Shown: positions 51,532 to 60,861 of the stretch, one piece after another
Numbering within the stretch: position 1 is the first letter of the stretch
Layout: each line of letters opens with the position of its first letter
Assembly: GCA_963613665.1 (NCBI GenBank)
Contig: CAVEAL010000001.1
Span: forward strand, 1 to 64,000
DNA length: 64,000 bases
Origin: F23-B02 sp963613665
Lineage (GTDB): Bacteria > Bacillota > Clostridia > Oscillospirales > Oscillospiraceae
Direction: 5' to 3'
Program-made: the position numbers and the translations under genes
The notes under the pieces: model-generated
Databases searched by the model: none
What the model was told of the DNA's origin: nothing
The model's input: only the letters and a program-made list of their open reading frames with translations

Positions 51532-52491
51532 TCAGCCTCCTATACGGTTCATGCTTCGTTTTGCCTCGCTGCGCTCGGTCGCGGACAGCGCGGCATGCTT
51601 TTCCGGTTTGTGCGATACGGCTTTGAGTATCGCATCGCGCAGCTCCTGCCCGTGCAGGCCGCGCACCGGTATCTCCTCGGCAGAGTGCAGACAGGGCTTC
51701 AGGCAGCCGTCGGCGGTAAGGCGCAGACGGTTGCACTCGGCGCAGAAGTGATTGCTCAAGGGGCTTATCAGCCCGATCTCTCCCATGGCGCCGGGCAGCT
51801 TATACAGCCGCGCGACGCTGTGCCTCTCGCCCGTGACCGGCTCGAGCTGCGGCAGCCGCCCGAGAACGGCGCCGTCCGGCAGATACGCCCGCTCGTCAAA
51901 CTCGCCCCCGGTATCGCCTATGGGCATGAGCTCTATAAAGCGCAGCTGTACGGGGCGGTGCATTGTGAGCCCGGCAAGGGTCTCGATCTCGTCGTCGTTA
52001 AAGCCGCCGATGAGCACGGTGTTGAGCTTAACGGGGCTCATTCCGGCATCCAGCGCCGCGCGTATGCCGTCGAGTGCGTCGCCGAGCCTTCCGCCGCGCG
52101 TTATTTGCTCGTATTTTTTTTCGTCGAGAGTGTCGAGGCTTATGTTTATCCTGTGTATGCCCGCATCGTACAGCTCTTTTGCCATCGGCGCAAGGAGCGT
52201 TGCGTTTGTCGTAAGGCTCATGTCCTCGATGCCGTCCGTTTGGCCGAGCTCGCGCACGAGGGGCAGGATATCGCTCCGGACAAGCGGCTCGCCGCCTGTT
52301 ATGCGCAGCTTTTTCATGCCCAGAGCGGCCGCGGCGCGTGCTATTTCGATAAATTCGTCCGCGCTCATGGCCGCGCGGCAGGGACATTCCTTCATCCCGT
52401 CCGGCGGCATGCAGTAGGCGCAGCGCAGATTGCAGGCGTCGGTGACCGACATGCGCAGATATTCGATTTTTCTGCCGTATCCGTCGATCAT
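51532..52491 (-). CDS. moaA: GTP 3',8-cyclase MoaA
   Basis: A 319-residue radical SAM enzyme. Cys20, Cys24 and Cys27 (VTDACNLRCAYCMPP) bind the SAM cluster; FCAECNRLRLTADGCLKPC binds the C-terminal cluster; the protein ends in the functional Gly-Gly. It makes the first intermediate of molybdopterin from GTP. The ATG is 1 nt after the upstream stop, so it is translationally coupled. Other moa genes are not in the window. Confidence 0.94.
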   Translation of the reverse strand: MIDGYGRKIEYLRMSVTDACNLRCAYCMPPDGMKECPCRAAMSADEFIEIARAAAALGMKKLRITGGEPLVRSDILPLVRELGQTDGIEDMSLTTNATLLAPMAKELYDAGIHRINISLDTLDEKKYEQITRGGRLGDALDGIRAALDAGMSPVKLNTVLIGGFNDDEIETLAGLTMHRPVQLRFIELMPIGDTGGEFDERAYLPDGAVLGRLPQLEPVTGERHSVARLYKLPGAMGEIGLISPLSNHFCAECNRLRLTADGCLKPCLHSAEEIPVRGLHGQELRDAILKAVSHKPEKHAALSATERSEAKRSMNRIGG

Positions 52492-52492
52492 T

Positions 52493-53476
52493 TTACTCGC
52501 AAAAAACTCCGTGGGCTTTTCTGAACTGCGTGATGCGCTCGTCAAGGATGTGCCCGTCCTTTATGACGGTGGCTTTTTTGAGCGATTCGGGGTATTCGTC
52601 AAAGTCCTTTTCTATGATGGTGTCAATATAATTTGATATGCCTTCGCTGAGCACCTTCGTCACGGTGACGGGGTACATGGCCGGGGTGTTGTCAACGGCG
52701 TAGTGGATAACGCCGTCAACGGTGTACACGGGATCGTCTATCGTTGTCGGATGCGAGGTCTCGATCTCAAGATGCGGGTCGCAGCTCACGTCGATGATGA
52801 GCGTGCCGGGCTTCATTTTTTTGAGATCCTCTTTGTATATTATCCTGTCCGTGCGCGAGGTGTCCCACATGACGCAGTTTATGAGCACGTCGTAATCGAA
52901 CATGTTCTTGCGGAAAAGCTGCTCAAGCCTGTGACCGTAGACATCGACCGCTGCGCCGAGACCGTGCAGGATGCGCATCGCGCCCTTGGCCGTCTGGCCG
53001 TTGCCGAGGATGGCAACGCGCGTGTCGTAGGGCATCTTGCCGCAGTAGCGGAAGGCCTGCATGACGGCGGCCTCGCCGGCTACCTCGCGGTTGCGGTAGA
53101 ACACGTAGCGGCCATGCTCGAATATCTCCTCCCATGCGATGACCGTGTGCTTTTTGCGCAGCATGTCGCTCGTGAAGTCTATGTTCTGCACGGTGTGCGC
53201 CCAGCCGAACAGAAGCTTGCTGCCGTGTATCTCGTCGAGATAGTCCGCGTCGCCGAGCTTTACGTCGGTGATGATATCGCAGCCGAGCGCCTCTTCGCGC
53301 GGGACGATATGGCAGCCGCAGGCGGCGTACTCGTCGTCCGCAACGCCGACGGCAAGACCGTAGCCGGTCTCAAAATACAGCTTGTCGGCGTTTTTTATCC
53401 TGCCTATGTGCTCGGGCAGGAGGGCACGGCGGCCCTCGCCGTTTTTGTGACTTATAAGGAACCCTATCGTTTTCAT
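52493..53476 (-). CDS. N5-(carboxyethyl)ornithine synthase-like dehydrogenase
   Basis: A 327-residue member of the alanine dehydrogenase/transhydrogenase superfamily. The start KTIGFLISHKNGEGRRALLPEHI closely matches lactococcal N5-(1-carboxyethyl)ornithine synthase, and RVAILGNGQTAKGAMRIL is the NAD(P)-binding Rossmann loop. That enzyme couples pyruvate with ornithine (or lysine) reductively. ATG at 53476 (CGGAGAG upstream). It follows the duplicated ATP-grasp gene by 16 nt and may supply it with an unusual amino acid. Confidence 0.8.
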   Translation of the reverse strand: MKTIGFLISHKNGEGRRALLPEHIGRIKNADKLYFETGYGLAVGVADDEYAACGCHIVPREEALGCDIITDVKLGDADYLDEIHGSKLLFGWAHTVQNIDFTSDMLRKKHTVIAWEEIFEHGRYVFYRNREVAGEAAVMQAFRYCGKMPYDTRVAILGNGQTAKGAMRILHGLGAAVDVYGHRLEQLFRKNMFDYDVLINCVMWDTSRTDRIIYKEDLKKMKPGTLIIDVSCDPHLEIETSHPTTIDDPVYTVDGVIHYAVDNTPAMYPVTVTKVLSEGISNYIDTIIEKDFDEYPESLKKATVIKDGHILDERITQFRKAHGVFCE

Positions 53477-53492
53477 TTTATCTCTCCGGTTT

Positions 53493-55742
53493 TCAGTATT
53501 TTTCAAGGCCGTACTGCCTTGCCTTGAGTGCGAGCTTGCAGCGGAAGTATTCTTTGAACTCCTCGGAGTGCTCGGCCACCTTGTGCAGATCCTGATGGAT
53601 GTTTATCTCTATTATCTTAAAGCCGTCGTCGGTGATGGCGATGTCGAAGCCGAGGTATTCAAGCTCCGGCATGAAGCGGCAGATATCGGTTATGCCCTTT
53701 TTCATGAGCTCCCAGTTGGGGACCGTGCCCTCTATCCTCACGCCGGTGTCCGGATGGACGGGGCAGGGGGTGAATTTGTGGTCGATTATCTTCTCGGGAC
53801 AGTAGTAGTGTCCCGTGGGAATGTCGATCTTCGCGCAGATGCCGCCGTAGCCGACGTTGTCGGTAAAGCCGGTGGAGGATGAGCCTATGCGCATATACGT
53901 CTGCATGATCTTCGGCTCATACGCCGACCGGTTTACGACCGCGACGCGGATGGTGTTCACGGAGTTGGGGTATATCTTCTTGAGCTCGCGGTGCATGAAA
54001 AGATACTCCGTTATGACGTAGATGGACTTGAAGCCCTCTATCATGCTTCGTATCTCCTCCTCGGTCATTTCGCTGCCGTTTATGAGATAGCGGCCGTCTG
54101 CGTACTCCATGCGGTAAAAGCCGTCGCCGTGGGTACCGGCGGAGGGCTTGAGCGCCAGGAGCTTTTCCTGCCGCAGCAGGGCAAAAATGCCGTCAAAGGA
54201 CGCGTCGAAGCCCTCGGGGATATCCTGAAGTGCCTTTATGCAGGTCTTCCCCTGCATTTTCACTATGTCGTAATAGTATCCGGCAAGGTACTGCTTATAC
54301 GGCTCAAAGACGTAGCGGGTCGTGGTCTTGTCGTTTATCCATATCTGATAGCCGTTGTTTATGCGGTTGAGCCAGTGGTACTGGTAGTCGGACAGAAAGC
54401 TTTTGTAATTATCCTTCGTGAGCCCGTACTGCTTTATCCTGAACGACAGGAAGCCGCGCCTGTAGCACCAGAGCTTCTGGGAAAGCGTCGTGCCCTTGTT
54501 GTGCCGCAGATCGTCGAGCACCGAGTGCATCCACAGCTTCTGCATATACGGCCTGATGCCGGGACGGCAGAAGCGCCGCACGAAGCGCTTGAAGCGCTTG
54601 TCCTTGAACGCCGCCCACCATTTTTCGCGCGTGACGACGACCGTTTCGCGCTTTTCGCGCAGCCGCGCCATGAGATAATCGTTGAGCGCGTCGCCGTGCG
54701 CGATCGGAGGCAGGTCGGGATTCGTGTCGATGGAGTCGATGACAAAGCCGTCGTCGGTGAGCATGATGCTGACGGCAAAGTACTCGATCTCGCTTATATA
54801 GCCGGCGATGCCTGTCACGGTGCTTATTATCTCGTCCCAGCAGCCGATTTTTTCGCCGCCGAGCTCGCCCGAGGGAGACACCGCGCGGCAGCGCACCGTT
54901 TCGCCGTCAAGGTCCGTGTAAAAGCCGTCGAGTATCTTCGTTTCGCTGAGCTTTTCGTTTGCGACGTACAACCTCAGTATGCCGGGCTCCGCTGCCGTTA
55001 TTTTGTACGGCTCGGCTATGACGTAGCCGTATTTGAGGGTCGAGATGAGCTCATACAGGCTGCCGCCGTCGTAGTATGCGCGCTTGCAGGGGTTGGGCTC
55101 AAAGCCCTCCGGCAGCTCGGCGGGCAGCTCGCTGACAAGGCGGGCCTCGTCGTAGACGTTTCCGTATATCCTCATGCGCACGCTGCTTATCCCGTCGGGC
55201 AGAAGCTCGTAGCGATCCTCGCCGGTGCACATTATTATATATCCGCAGCGGTGCGCCGATGGCCGGTCGGGCCGCAGGGCAAGCTGCCCGCGTTCGGCAA
55301 GGAGCTTCAGAAAGTCGCCGTAGTTTTCGCCGTACTCACGCCCTACGGTGTCTATCGGAAGGAAAAGCTTTTTATCCTCGCGGTCAATGATGTTGAAGTA
55401 CAGCTTCGGAAGGTGCTCGCGGTGGTTTATCAGCACCCTGTTTTCCGTGACGAGATCGCCCACCCATTTTGTGAAGCTGTTGTTGAACGGCTTGAGGTAC
55501 ATGTAGTCGATATCGCTTATGTATTTGCAGTCGTCCGAGCCTTTGAGACCGTACTTTTCTATGCTGCCGGACAGATAGCCGCGCGCGTGCGCAAGCTTTT
55601 TGTCCGCCGCCGCAACGCCGTTATCCTCGGCCAGATCCCGGCGCACCTTTTTGTAGTACGAATTTGCCAGACGTCTTGAATAGCCCTTTTTGAGCCAGGG
55701 ACGGATAAAGAGCTCTCTCCTTATCCTGTTTGTTATTCTCAT
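53493..55742 (-). CDS. Duplicated sugar-transfer-associated ATP-grasp protein
   Basis: A 749-residue soluble protein made of two related halves. The C-terminal half (about 425-725) is a complete ATP-grasp: Lys532 (LALKPSAGTHGDG), TEYLFMHRELKKIYPNSVNT and the Mg2+-binding EIN at 712-714. The N-terminal half (about 50-345) keeps the fold pattern but has Arg157 for Lys and Ser337-Ile-Asp339 for EIN, so it is probably inactive. This family (ATPgrasp_ST) is predicted to act in surface polysaccharide synthesis. First gene of an operon with the carboxyethylornithine-synthase-like gene, moaA and MOSC. Confidence 0.82.
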   Translation of the reverse strand: MRITNRIRRELFIRPWLKKGYSRRLANSYYKKVRRDLAEDNGVAAADKKLAHARGYLSGSIEKYGLKGSDDCKYISDIDYMYLKPFNNSFTKWVGDLVTENRVLINHREHLPKLYFNIIDREDKKLFLPIDTVGREYGENYGDFLKLLAERGQLALRPDRPSAHRCGYIIMCTGEDRYELLPDGISSVRMRIYGNVYDEARLVSELPAELPEGFEPNPCKRAYYDGGSLYELISTLKYGYVIAEPYKITAAEPGILRLYVANEKLSETKILDGFYTDLDGETVRCRAVSPSGELGGEKIGCWDEIISTVTGIAGYISEIEYFAVSIMLTDDGFVIDSIDTNPDLPPIAHGDALNDYLMARLREKRETVVVTREKWWAAFKDKRFKRFVRRFCRPGIRPYMQKLWMHSVLDDLRHNKGTTLSQKLWCYRRGFLSFRIKQYGLTKDNYKSFLSDYQYHWLNRINNGYQIWINDKTTTRYVFEPYKQYLAGYYYDIVKMQGKTCIKALQDIPEGFDASFDGIFALLRQEKLLALKPSAGTHGDGFYRMEYADGRYLINGSEMTEEEIRSMIEGFKSIYVITEYLFMHRELKKIYPNSVNTIRVAVVNRSAYEPKIMQTYMRIGSSSTGFTDNVGYGGICAKIDIPTGHYYCPEKIIDHKFTPCPVHPDTGVRIEGTVPNWELMKKGITDICRFMPELEYLGFDIAITDDGFKIIEINIHQDLHKVAEHSEEFKEYFRCKLALKARQYGLEKY

Positions 55743-55797
55743 TTGCTGCTCTCTTTCCTGCGGCCGTGACCGCATAGTTATCCACTATAACCAACTT

Positions 55798-55826
55798 ATT
55801 ATATTACAATACTCGCCTTAATTCAA
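55798..55826 (-). promoter_or_regulatory. Promoter of the 55742 ATP-grasp operon
   Basis: Minus strand TTGAAT (55826-55821), 17-bp spacer, TATAAT (55803-55798). Confidence 0.75.
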
Positions 55827-55851
55827 TCCTGCCCGCGCCGAAATTCCCGAG

Positions 55852-55880
55852 TTGCACGAAATTTCAATATATAGTATAAT
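55852..55880 (+). promoter_or_regulatory. Promoter of the wall-polymer cluster
   Basis: TTGCAC (55852-55857), 17-bp spacer, TATAAT (55875-55880). It places the start near 55887 and so excludes the in-frame ATG at 55884 as start codon. Confidence 0.78.
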
Positions 55881-55910
55881 ATAATGATATCTTTTTCCGT
55901 GAGGTCTCAC

Positions 55911-57926
55911 ATGAAAGCTTCCAAGCTTATAAAAAGCGCCGCCCTGCTGTTTCGCGGCTTCACCTTTGCGACGGCAGACGAGTGGCTTTATCTTGACGGC
56001 ATAAAAAAATACAAGCATAAAAACGATCTCGGAATGAGCGATAAGGACATTTTTTCGCTCCTGCCCTTTGACCCGAAGTTTGATAAGCTCTTCGGCGATA
56101 TAGTCTCGGCCTCCTATGCCCTCGACAGGCACACGGAGCTTCTGCCGCAGCTTTACTACAGTCTGCTCACGCGCGACGGCGGGCAGTTTATCCTGCCTCT
56201 CAGGCCGGAGCTTGAGCAGAGCACGGACGGCATCATCGACCTGCTGCGCGAAAAGGGGCGCGTGCTCGTGCGCAGCGCGTCAAACTCGGTCAAAACGCGC
56301 GAGCACGTCTGCGGCTTTGACGGCGGGAGCTTTTTCTTTGACGGAGAGACACTCGACGATGCCGCGATGCGCGAAAAGCTCGGGCAGCTGCCCTCCGGCA
56401 CGGTCATTGCGGAGCTTATCGAGCCGGACTTTGCGCCGACGCTGCACCTTGCGTTTTTAAACCGCGGCGACGCGCCGGAGCTTCTGTTTTCGGTCCTCAC
56501 CGCAGCGCAGGACGGCGCTCCGGAAAACTGGTATACGCAAAACCGCGAGCTCTCGGCCGTGGATGCAGACGGCAATTACGACGGCGGCAGGATAGACGGC
56601 TTTGGCGATATCGAAAAAACACTGCGCGGCATCGCCTCGGAGTTCTGCGAGCTTGAGTACATGAACTTTGCCCTGCGCCTCACCGGGGACGGCTTCAGGA
56701 TACTGCGCGTGGATACGGGCGCGGACCTTACATATCTTGAGCATTTTAATGAAAAAACCGCCGCGTTCATCCGCTCAAAACGCGCGAAAAACCCCCGTTT
56801 TGTGGGCTTTAAGCGCGCACTTACGATAATACGGCGCTATTTCTGGAGCTTTCGGGCAAAGCGGCTGGGCTTTATGGACTATATGTACAAGGGCTGGAGA
56901 AAGGCCCTGCACGAGGACAGGCGAGATAAATACACCTCCGCAGCGGAGAAAAAGTGGGCGCACGAGCGCGGCTTTCTGTCCTACCACATAAAGCAGTACG
57001 GCCTGACGGAGGAAAACTGGCGCGAGTGCCTGTCGGACCGCGACTATAAGTGGCTCAGGCCGCTGAACAACGAGTACCGCAAGCTGCTGTGGGATAAGGT
57101 CACGCTGCGCTACTGTCTGGATAAATACAGGCAGTATCTGCCGGAGTATTACTACCACATAGTCCTGCGCGACGGAAAATGCGAGCTTCTTAAAATGCCC
57201 GACTGCCCGGAGGGGCTGCCGCGCAGCTTTGACGGAGTGCTCACGCTGCTGCGCGAAAAGGGACTTCTTGCAATGAAGCCGACCGTCGGCTCGCACGGCA
57301 TAGGCTTTTACAGGCTCGGCTCTGACGGAGAGCGCTACAGCGTAAACGGCGAGGCGAAAACGGAGGCAGAGATGCTCGCGTTTTTCTCGGGGCTGCACGA
57401 TTACTACAACATATCGGAGTACATCGTCATGCACAGGGAGCTTCGCAGGATATACAGCGAGGTCGCCTGCACGGTGCGCATCATGGTCATAAACCGCAGC
57501 GGGCTCGACCCCGTTATCGAAAACGCCTACTTCCGCATCGGAACACGGAGCACCGGCTTTACCGACAATATAGGCTCGGGCGGCGTTTTTGCCTACGTCG
57601 ATGAAAAAACGGGCTTTTTCCACGACGCGGAGATCATAAAAGAGCACATTATAACGCCCTGTCCCCTCCATCCGGACACGCAGGTGAGGATAGAGGGAAC
57701 TCTTCCGCACTGGGACGAGGTGCTCAAAGTCATACCGGAGATCTGCCGCTACATATCGCCGCTTGAATACCTCGGCTTCGACGTCGTTCTGACGGACGCG
57801 GGCTTTAAGATACTCGAGATCAACACCCATCAGGATCTGCACCGCTACCCGACCTACAATGAGGATGTCCGCGCTTATTTCATGCACAAGCTCGAACTCA
57901 AGAGGGCAGGAAAAAAGCTCTGCTAA
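55911..57926 (+). CDS. Duplicated sugar-transfer-associated ATP-grasp protein, second copy
   Basis: A 671-residue paralogue of the divergent 749-residue protein. The C-terminal half (about 350-645) is intact: Lys456 (LAMKPTVGSHGIG), SEYIVMHRELRRIY and EIN at 636-638. The N-terminal half (about 25-280) is degenerate: Arg121 in VLVRS and Arg266-Val-Asp268 where EIN is expected. ATG at 55911 after GAGGT. The shared layout means the duplication predates the split of the two genes. Role in wall-polymer modification is inferred from family and neighbours. Confidence 0.82.
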   Translation: MKASKLIKSAALLFRGFTFATADEWLYLDGIKKYKHKNDLGMSDKDIFSLLPFDPKFDKLFGDIVSASYALDRHTELLPQLYYSLLTRDGGQFILPLRPELEQSTDGIIDLLREKGRVLVRSASNSVKTREHVCGFDGGSFFFDGETLDDAAMREKLGQLPSGTVIAELIEPDFAPTLHLAFLNRGDAPELLFSVLTAAQDGAPENWYTQNRELSAVDADGNYDGGRIDGFGDIEKTLRGIASEFCELEYMNFALRLTGDGFRILRVDTGADLTYLEHFNEKTAAFIRSKRAKNPRFVGFKRALTIIRRYFWSFRAKRLGFMDYMYKGWRKALHEDRRDKYTSAAEKKWAHERGFLSYHIKQYGLTEENWRECLSDRDYKWLRPLNNEYRKLLWDKVTLRYCLDKYRQYLPEYYYHIVLRDGKCELLKMPDCPEGLPRSFDGVLTLLREKGLLAMKPTVGSHGIGFYRLGSDGERYSVNGEAKTEAEMLAFFSGLHDYYNISEYIVMHRELRRIYSEVACTVRIMVINRSGLDPVIENAYFRIGTRSTGFTDNIGSGGVFAYVDEKTGFFHDAEIIKEHIITPCPLHPDTQVRIEGTLPHWDEVLKVIPEICRYISPLEYLGFDVVLTDAGFKILEINTHQDLHRYPTYNEDVRAYFMHKLELKRAGKKLC

Positions 57927-57942
57927 TGTTAACATTTTTGTG

Positions 57943-57971
57943 GTGACAAAATTTTTGTTTACGCGTATAAT
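57943..57971 (+). promoter_or_regulatory. Promoter of the glycerophosphotransferase-exporter genes
   Basis: GTGACA (57943-57948), 17-bp spacer, TATAAT (57966-57971). Confidence 0.65.
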
Positions 57972-58015
57972 TAGTCGATTTTTGATTGTGCCCCGCGGGG
58001 CGCAAAAGGAGTAAT

Positions 58016-59227
58016 ATGAGAATAGCTGTTATTTTGCTTCGCTGGGTGATGAACTTCATCTATTTCTTTATGAAGCTCTGCCCGACGGACAAAAACAAGG
58101 TACTGTTCCTCAGCCGCCAGTCGAACACCGTGACGGAGGATATAGAGTTTCTCAGCAGCCGTCTGAGGGAGCTCCGGCCGGAGACGAACATCGTCATCAT
58201 AACAAAGCGCGCGGACAAGGGCTTTGAAAATATGCTCGAATACGCGCTGGTAACGCTGCAAAGCATGTACCATCTTGCAACGGCCTCGGTGTGCGTGCTC
58301 GACTCATACTGGCCGGCGGTGTCGGTGCTGCACCATAAAAAGCAGCTTGCCGTCATCCAGATGTGGCACGCCATGGGCAAGATAAAAAAATCCGGCTACC
58401 AGTCGCTCGGCAAGAAATTCGGCCGCAGCGACATGATCGCGCGCGAAATGCGCATGCACCGCAACTACGACGTTGTCATTGCCGGAGGCAGGGCCTTCAA
58501 CCCCTTCTACTGCGCGTCCTTTGACGTTGAGCCGGACATTCTGTACAACGTCGGCCTGCCGCGCATGGATAAGCTGCGCGAGGGACAGGAGGAGGCGCGG
58601 CGGCAGTTCTATGCCGCCTATCCGTGGCTCAGGGGTAAAAAGATCGTGCTGTACGCCCCGACTTTCCGCAAGGGACAGACGCTCGACCCCAAGCCGCTGG
58701 TGGATGCCTTCAATTTCGGAGGCGAGCGCATGCTCGTCGTAAAGCGCCACCCGAACCAGCTGCTCAACTACGATTCCCTCGCGCCGGCGATGACCTGCCA
58801 CAAGGTGCCGACCTCGACGGTGCTGTCGGTGTGCGACTGCGTCATAACCGACTACTCGGCCATAACGATAGAGGCGGCGCTGCTCGGCAAGCCCGTGTAC
58901 TTCTACCTTTTCGACTACGAGGACTATCTTGAGCACAACGGTCTGAACGTCAAGCTCTTCGACGAGTTCCCCGACAGCATTTTCACCGACCCCGAAAAGC
59001 TCGTTTCCGCCATCGAAAGCGGCGAGTATGACACGGATAACTACAGGCGCTTCTGCCGCAGATACCTGCCCGACCTCTCGGGAAGGGCTACCGACAAGAT
59101 CGCCGGACTTATAATCGACTGCATGGAGAGAGATAAACATGATGCGATTTCTGAGCATATTGCTCGCCAAAATCAAATTGATGGTGCTGTGGATAGTGAG
59201 GATACTGTTTGCGCCCAATCACTTTAA
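58016..59227 (+). CDS. CDP-glycerol glycerophosphotransferase-family protein (TagB/TagF-like)
   Basis: A 403-residue GT-B-type polymerase/primase. MWHAMGKIKKSGYQS carries the conserved His, YAPTFRKGQ and VVKRHPNQLL are donor-site motifs, and CDCVITDYSAITIEAALLGKPVYFYLFDYEDY is the TagF hallmark. It transfers glycerol phosphate or a similar CDP-activated unit onto an undecaprenyl-linked acceptor. RBS AAAAGGAG. Its last 89 nt overlap the next gene. Confidence 0.88.
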   Translation: MRIAVILLRWVMNFIYFFMKLCPTDKNKVLFLSRQSNTVTEDIEFLSSRLRELRPETNIVIITKRADKGFENMLEYALVTLQSMYHLATASVCVLDSYWPAVSVLHHKKQLAVIQMWHAMGKIKKSGYQSLGKKFGRSDMIAREMRMHRNYDVVIAGGRAFNPFYCASFDVEPDILYNVGLPRMDKLREGQEEARRQFYAAYPWLRGKKIVLYAPTFRKGQTLDPKPLVDAFNFGGERMLVVKRHPNQLLNYDSLAPAMTCHKVPTSTVLSVCDCVITDYSAITIEAALLGKPVYFYLFDYEDYLEHNGLNVKLFDEFPDSIFTDPEKLVSAIESGEYDTDNYRRFCRRYLPDLSGRATDKIAGLIIDCMERDKHDAISEHIARQNQIDGAVDSEDTVCAQSL

Positions 59228-60188
59228 GCTGCCGCTGCACACAAGGCTTTATTGCAGCGTTTTCGGCGGCTACATGGTCGATCAGGCTGCGCTTTATGAC
59301 TTCAGGCACAACGACAGAAAGCAGTATCTTTCGGAGTTCGACTGGTACCGCTCGCGCCGCATAAACGACCCCTACAGCGAAATGCTCAACAACAAGGTCG
59401 TTTTCACGCAGATAATAGAGCGCTACTGCCGCACACCCGAGATATACTGCGTCAAAAAGGACAGCCGCCTTGCCGGAATGAACGGGCACGCCATCGGCTC
59501 CTACGAGGATCTCACGGCGCTGCTGCGCGAAACGGGAGCCTTCGTGGTAAAGCCCGTGCGCGCGGGCAAGGGCAAGGGCGTGTACGTCGTAAAATACAAC
59601 GGCCACGGCATCATCTGCAACGATGAGCCGCATACCGAGGCCGAGCTCATTGAACGCCTGCGCCGCGACCGCGACTGGCTCATCTGCGCCTACGCGCATC
59701 AGGCCGAATACCTGAACAAAATTTACGCCAACAGCGCAAACACCCTGCGCATGATAGTCCTGCGCAGCGCCGAAACGAAGGAATTTGAGCTCTGCTTTGC
59801 CGTTCAGCGCATCGGTGCGGACTGGACGGGCTCGGTCGATAACGGCAGCCGCGGCGGTCTGGTCGCAAACGTCGATATCGAGACCGGGCAGATGAGCTAT
59901 GCCCGCACGCTGCACAATCTCACCGTTTACCGCCGGCACCCCGACACGAACGCGCAGATAGAGGGCGCCGTCATACCCGGCTGGGAGGGCATCAAGGCCG
60001 GAGTTATGGACATAAGCCGCGCCTTCCCGTATCTTGACATCATCGCGTGGGATATCCTCCCGACCGACGACGGCTTCACCGTCATCGAGGCCAACACCTC
60101 CTCGGGCGTGAACATCATTCAGCTCTGGGGGCCGCAGCGCTACGGACGGCTGGGCGATTTCTACCGCGAGCACGGTATAATAAAATGA
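59139..60188 (+). CDS. Single-module sugar-transfer-associated ATP-grasp protein
   Basis: A 349-residue ATP-grasp with an amphipathic or membrane-associated N-terminus (LSILLAKIKLMVLWIVRILF). Lys138 (FVVKPVRAGKGKG), AHQAEYLNKIYANSANTLR and EAN at 317-319 indicate an active enzyme. It starts inside the preceding gene (89-nt overlap) after GGAGAGAG, and its stop overlaps the next start (ATGA). This is the non-duplicated form of the family seen in the two flanking genes. Confidence 0.82.
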   Translation: MMRFLSILLAKIKLMVLWIVRILFAPNHFKLPLHTRLYCSVFGGYMVDQAALYDFRHNDRKQYLSEFDWYRSRRINDPYSEMLNNKVVFTQIIERYCRTPEIYCVKKDSRLAGMNGHAIGSYEDLTALLRETGAFVVKPVRAGKGKGVYVVKYNGHGIICNDEPHTEAELIERLRRDRDWLICAYAHQAEYLNKIYANSANTLRMIVLRSAETKEFELCFAVQRIGADWTGSVDNGSRGGLVANVDIETGQMSYARTLHNLTVYRRHPDTNAQIEGAVIPGWEGIKAGVMDISRAFPYLDIIAWDILPTDDGFTVIEANTSSGVNIIQLWGPQRYGRLGDFYREHGIIK

Positions 60189-60781
60189 GATATGTCATAA
60201 TGGCTGACGGCAAGGGCAGCCGCTGGAACAATTTCATGGGGCACAAGAAGCAGGATATAAGCTTCTCGGGTGAAACGCTCCTCGAGCGCACGGTGCGCCT
60301 CGTGCACGGCTGCGACGCAGCTGCCGAGATAATCATCACCTCGCACGATGAGTCAGTCGATATACCCGGCGCGCGGCGCTATGAGCCGGAAAACAACGTT
60401 CTGGAGATCGACCGCTTCACCGCCGAGCTCATCGGCAGCGACATGTGCTTTCTCTACGGCGACGTGCTCTATTCAGAGCAGGCGATAAAAACCGTCGTGT
60501 CGCACGCCGGCCGCAGCCCGCTGCTGTTTTTCGGCAGCGAAAAGAGCATCTGCGCCGTTCTGGTAGGCGACGGGGAGCTTTTCCGCTCGCTGTATCTCGA
60601 GCTGCGCGGCAAATGCCTCGCGGGAGAGCTTACGGAATGCAAGGGCTGGCAGCTGTACCATCTGTATGCGCAGCTCCCGCTTCCGGGGCGGGCGATCGGT
60701 GAAAACTACGTTCTTCTCGACTCGTTCACGCGCGATTTCAATTCTCCCGAGGACTACCTGAACTACCTGTCGGAAAAATAA
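60185..60781 (+). CDS. MobA-like/NTP-transferase-family protein
   Basis: A 198-residue GT-A-fold nucleotidyltransferase. MRYVIMADGKGSRWNNF is a variant nucleotide loop (D-G-K-G-S-R), SDMCFLYGDVLYSE holds the metal Asp. It probably activates a polymer building block for the glycerophosphotransferase-like enzyme. It overlaps the ATP-grasp gene by 4 nt, implying coupled translation. Confidence 0.78.
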   Translation: MRYVIMADGKGSRWNNFMGHKKQDISFSGETLLERTVRLVHGCDAAAEIIITSHDESVDIPGARRYEPENNVLEIDRFTAELIGSDMCFLYGDVLYSEQAIKTVVSHAGRSPLLFFGSEKSICAVLVGDGELFRSLYLELRGKCLAGELTECKGWQLYHLYAQLPLPGRAIGENYVLLDSFTRDFNSPEDYLNYLSEK

Positions 60782-60861
60782 TGTGGAATTATACATAAAA
60801 CTGTGTTATAGTGGTTCATTATAATGCAGTTTTTTCTTTTTGTAAGGAGAATAAACGTTTT

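Noticed and set aside
53991..55679. A 562-codon plus-strand frame opposite the ATP-grasp gene
   Set aside because: Shadow of the 749-residue protein; no recognisable motif.
60800..60826. Separate promoter for the export permease
   Set aside because: A TATAAT is present at 60820-60825 but no acceptable -35 box at 16-18 bp; transcription from the upstream genes is as likely.
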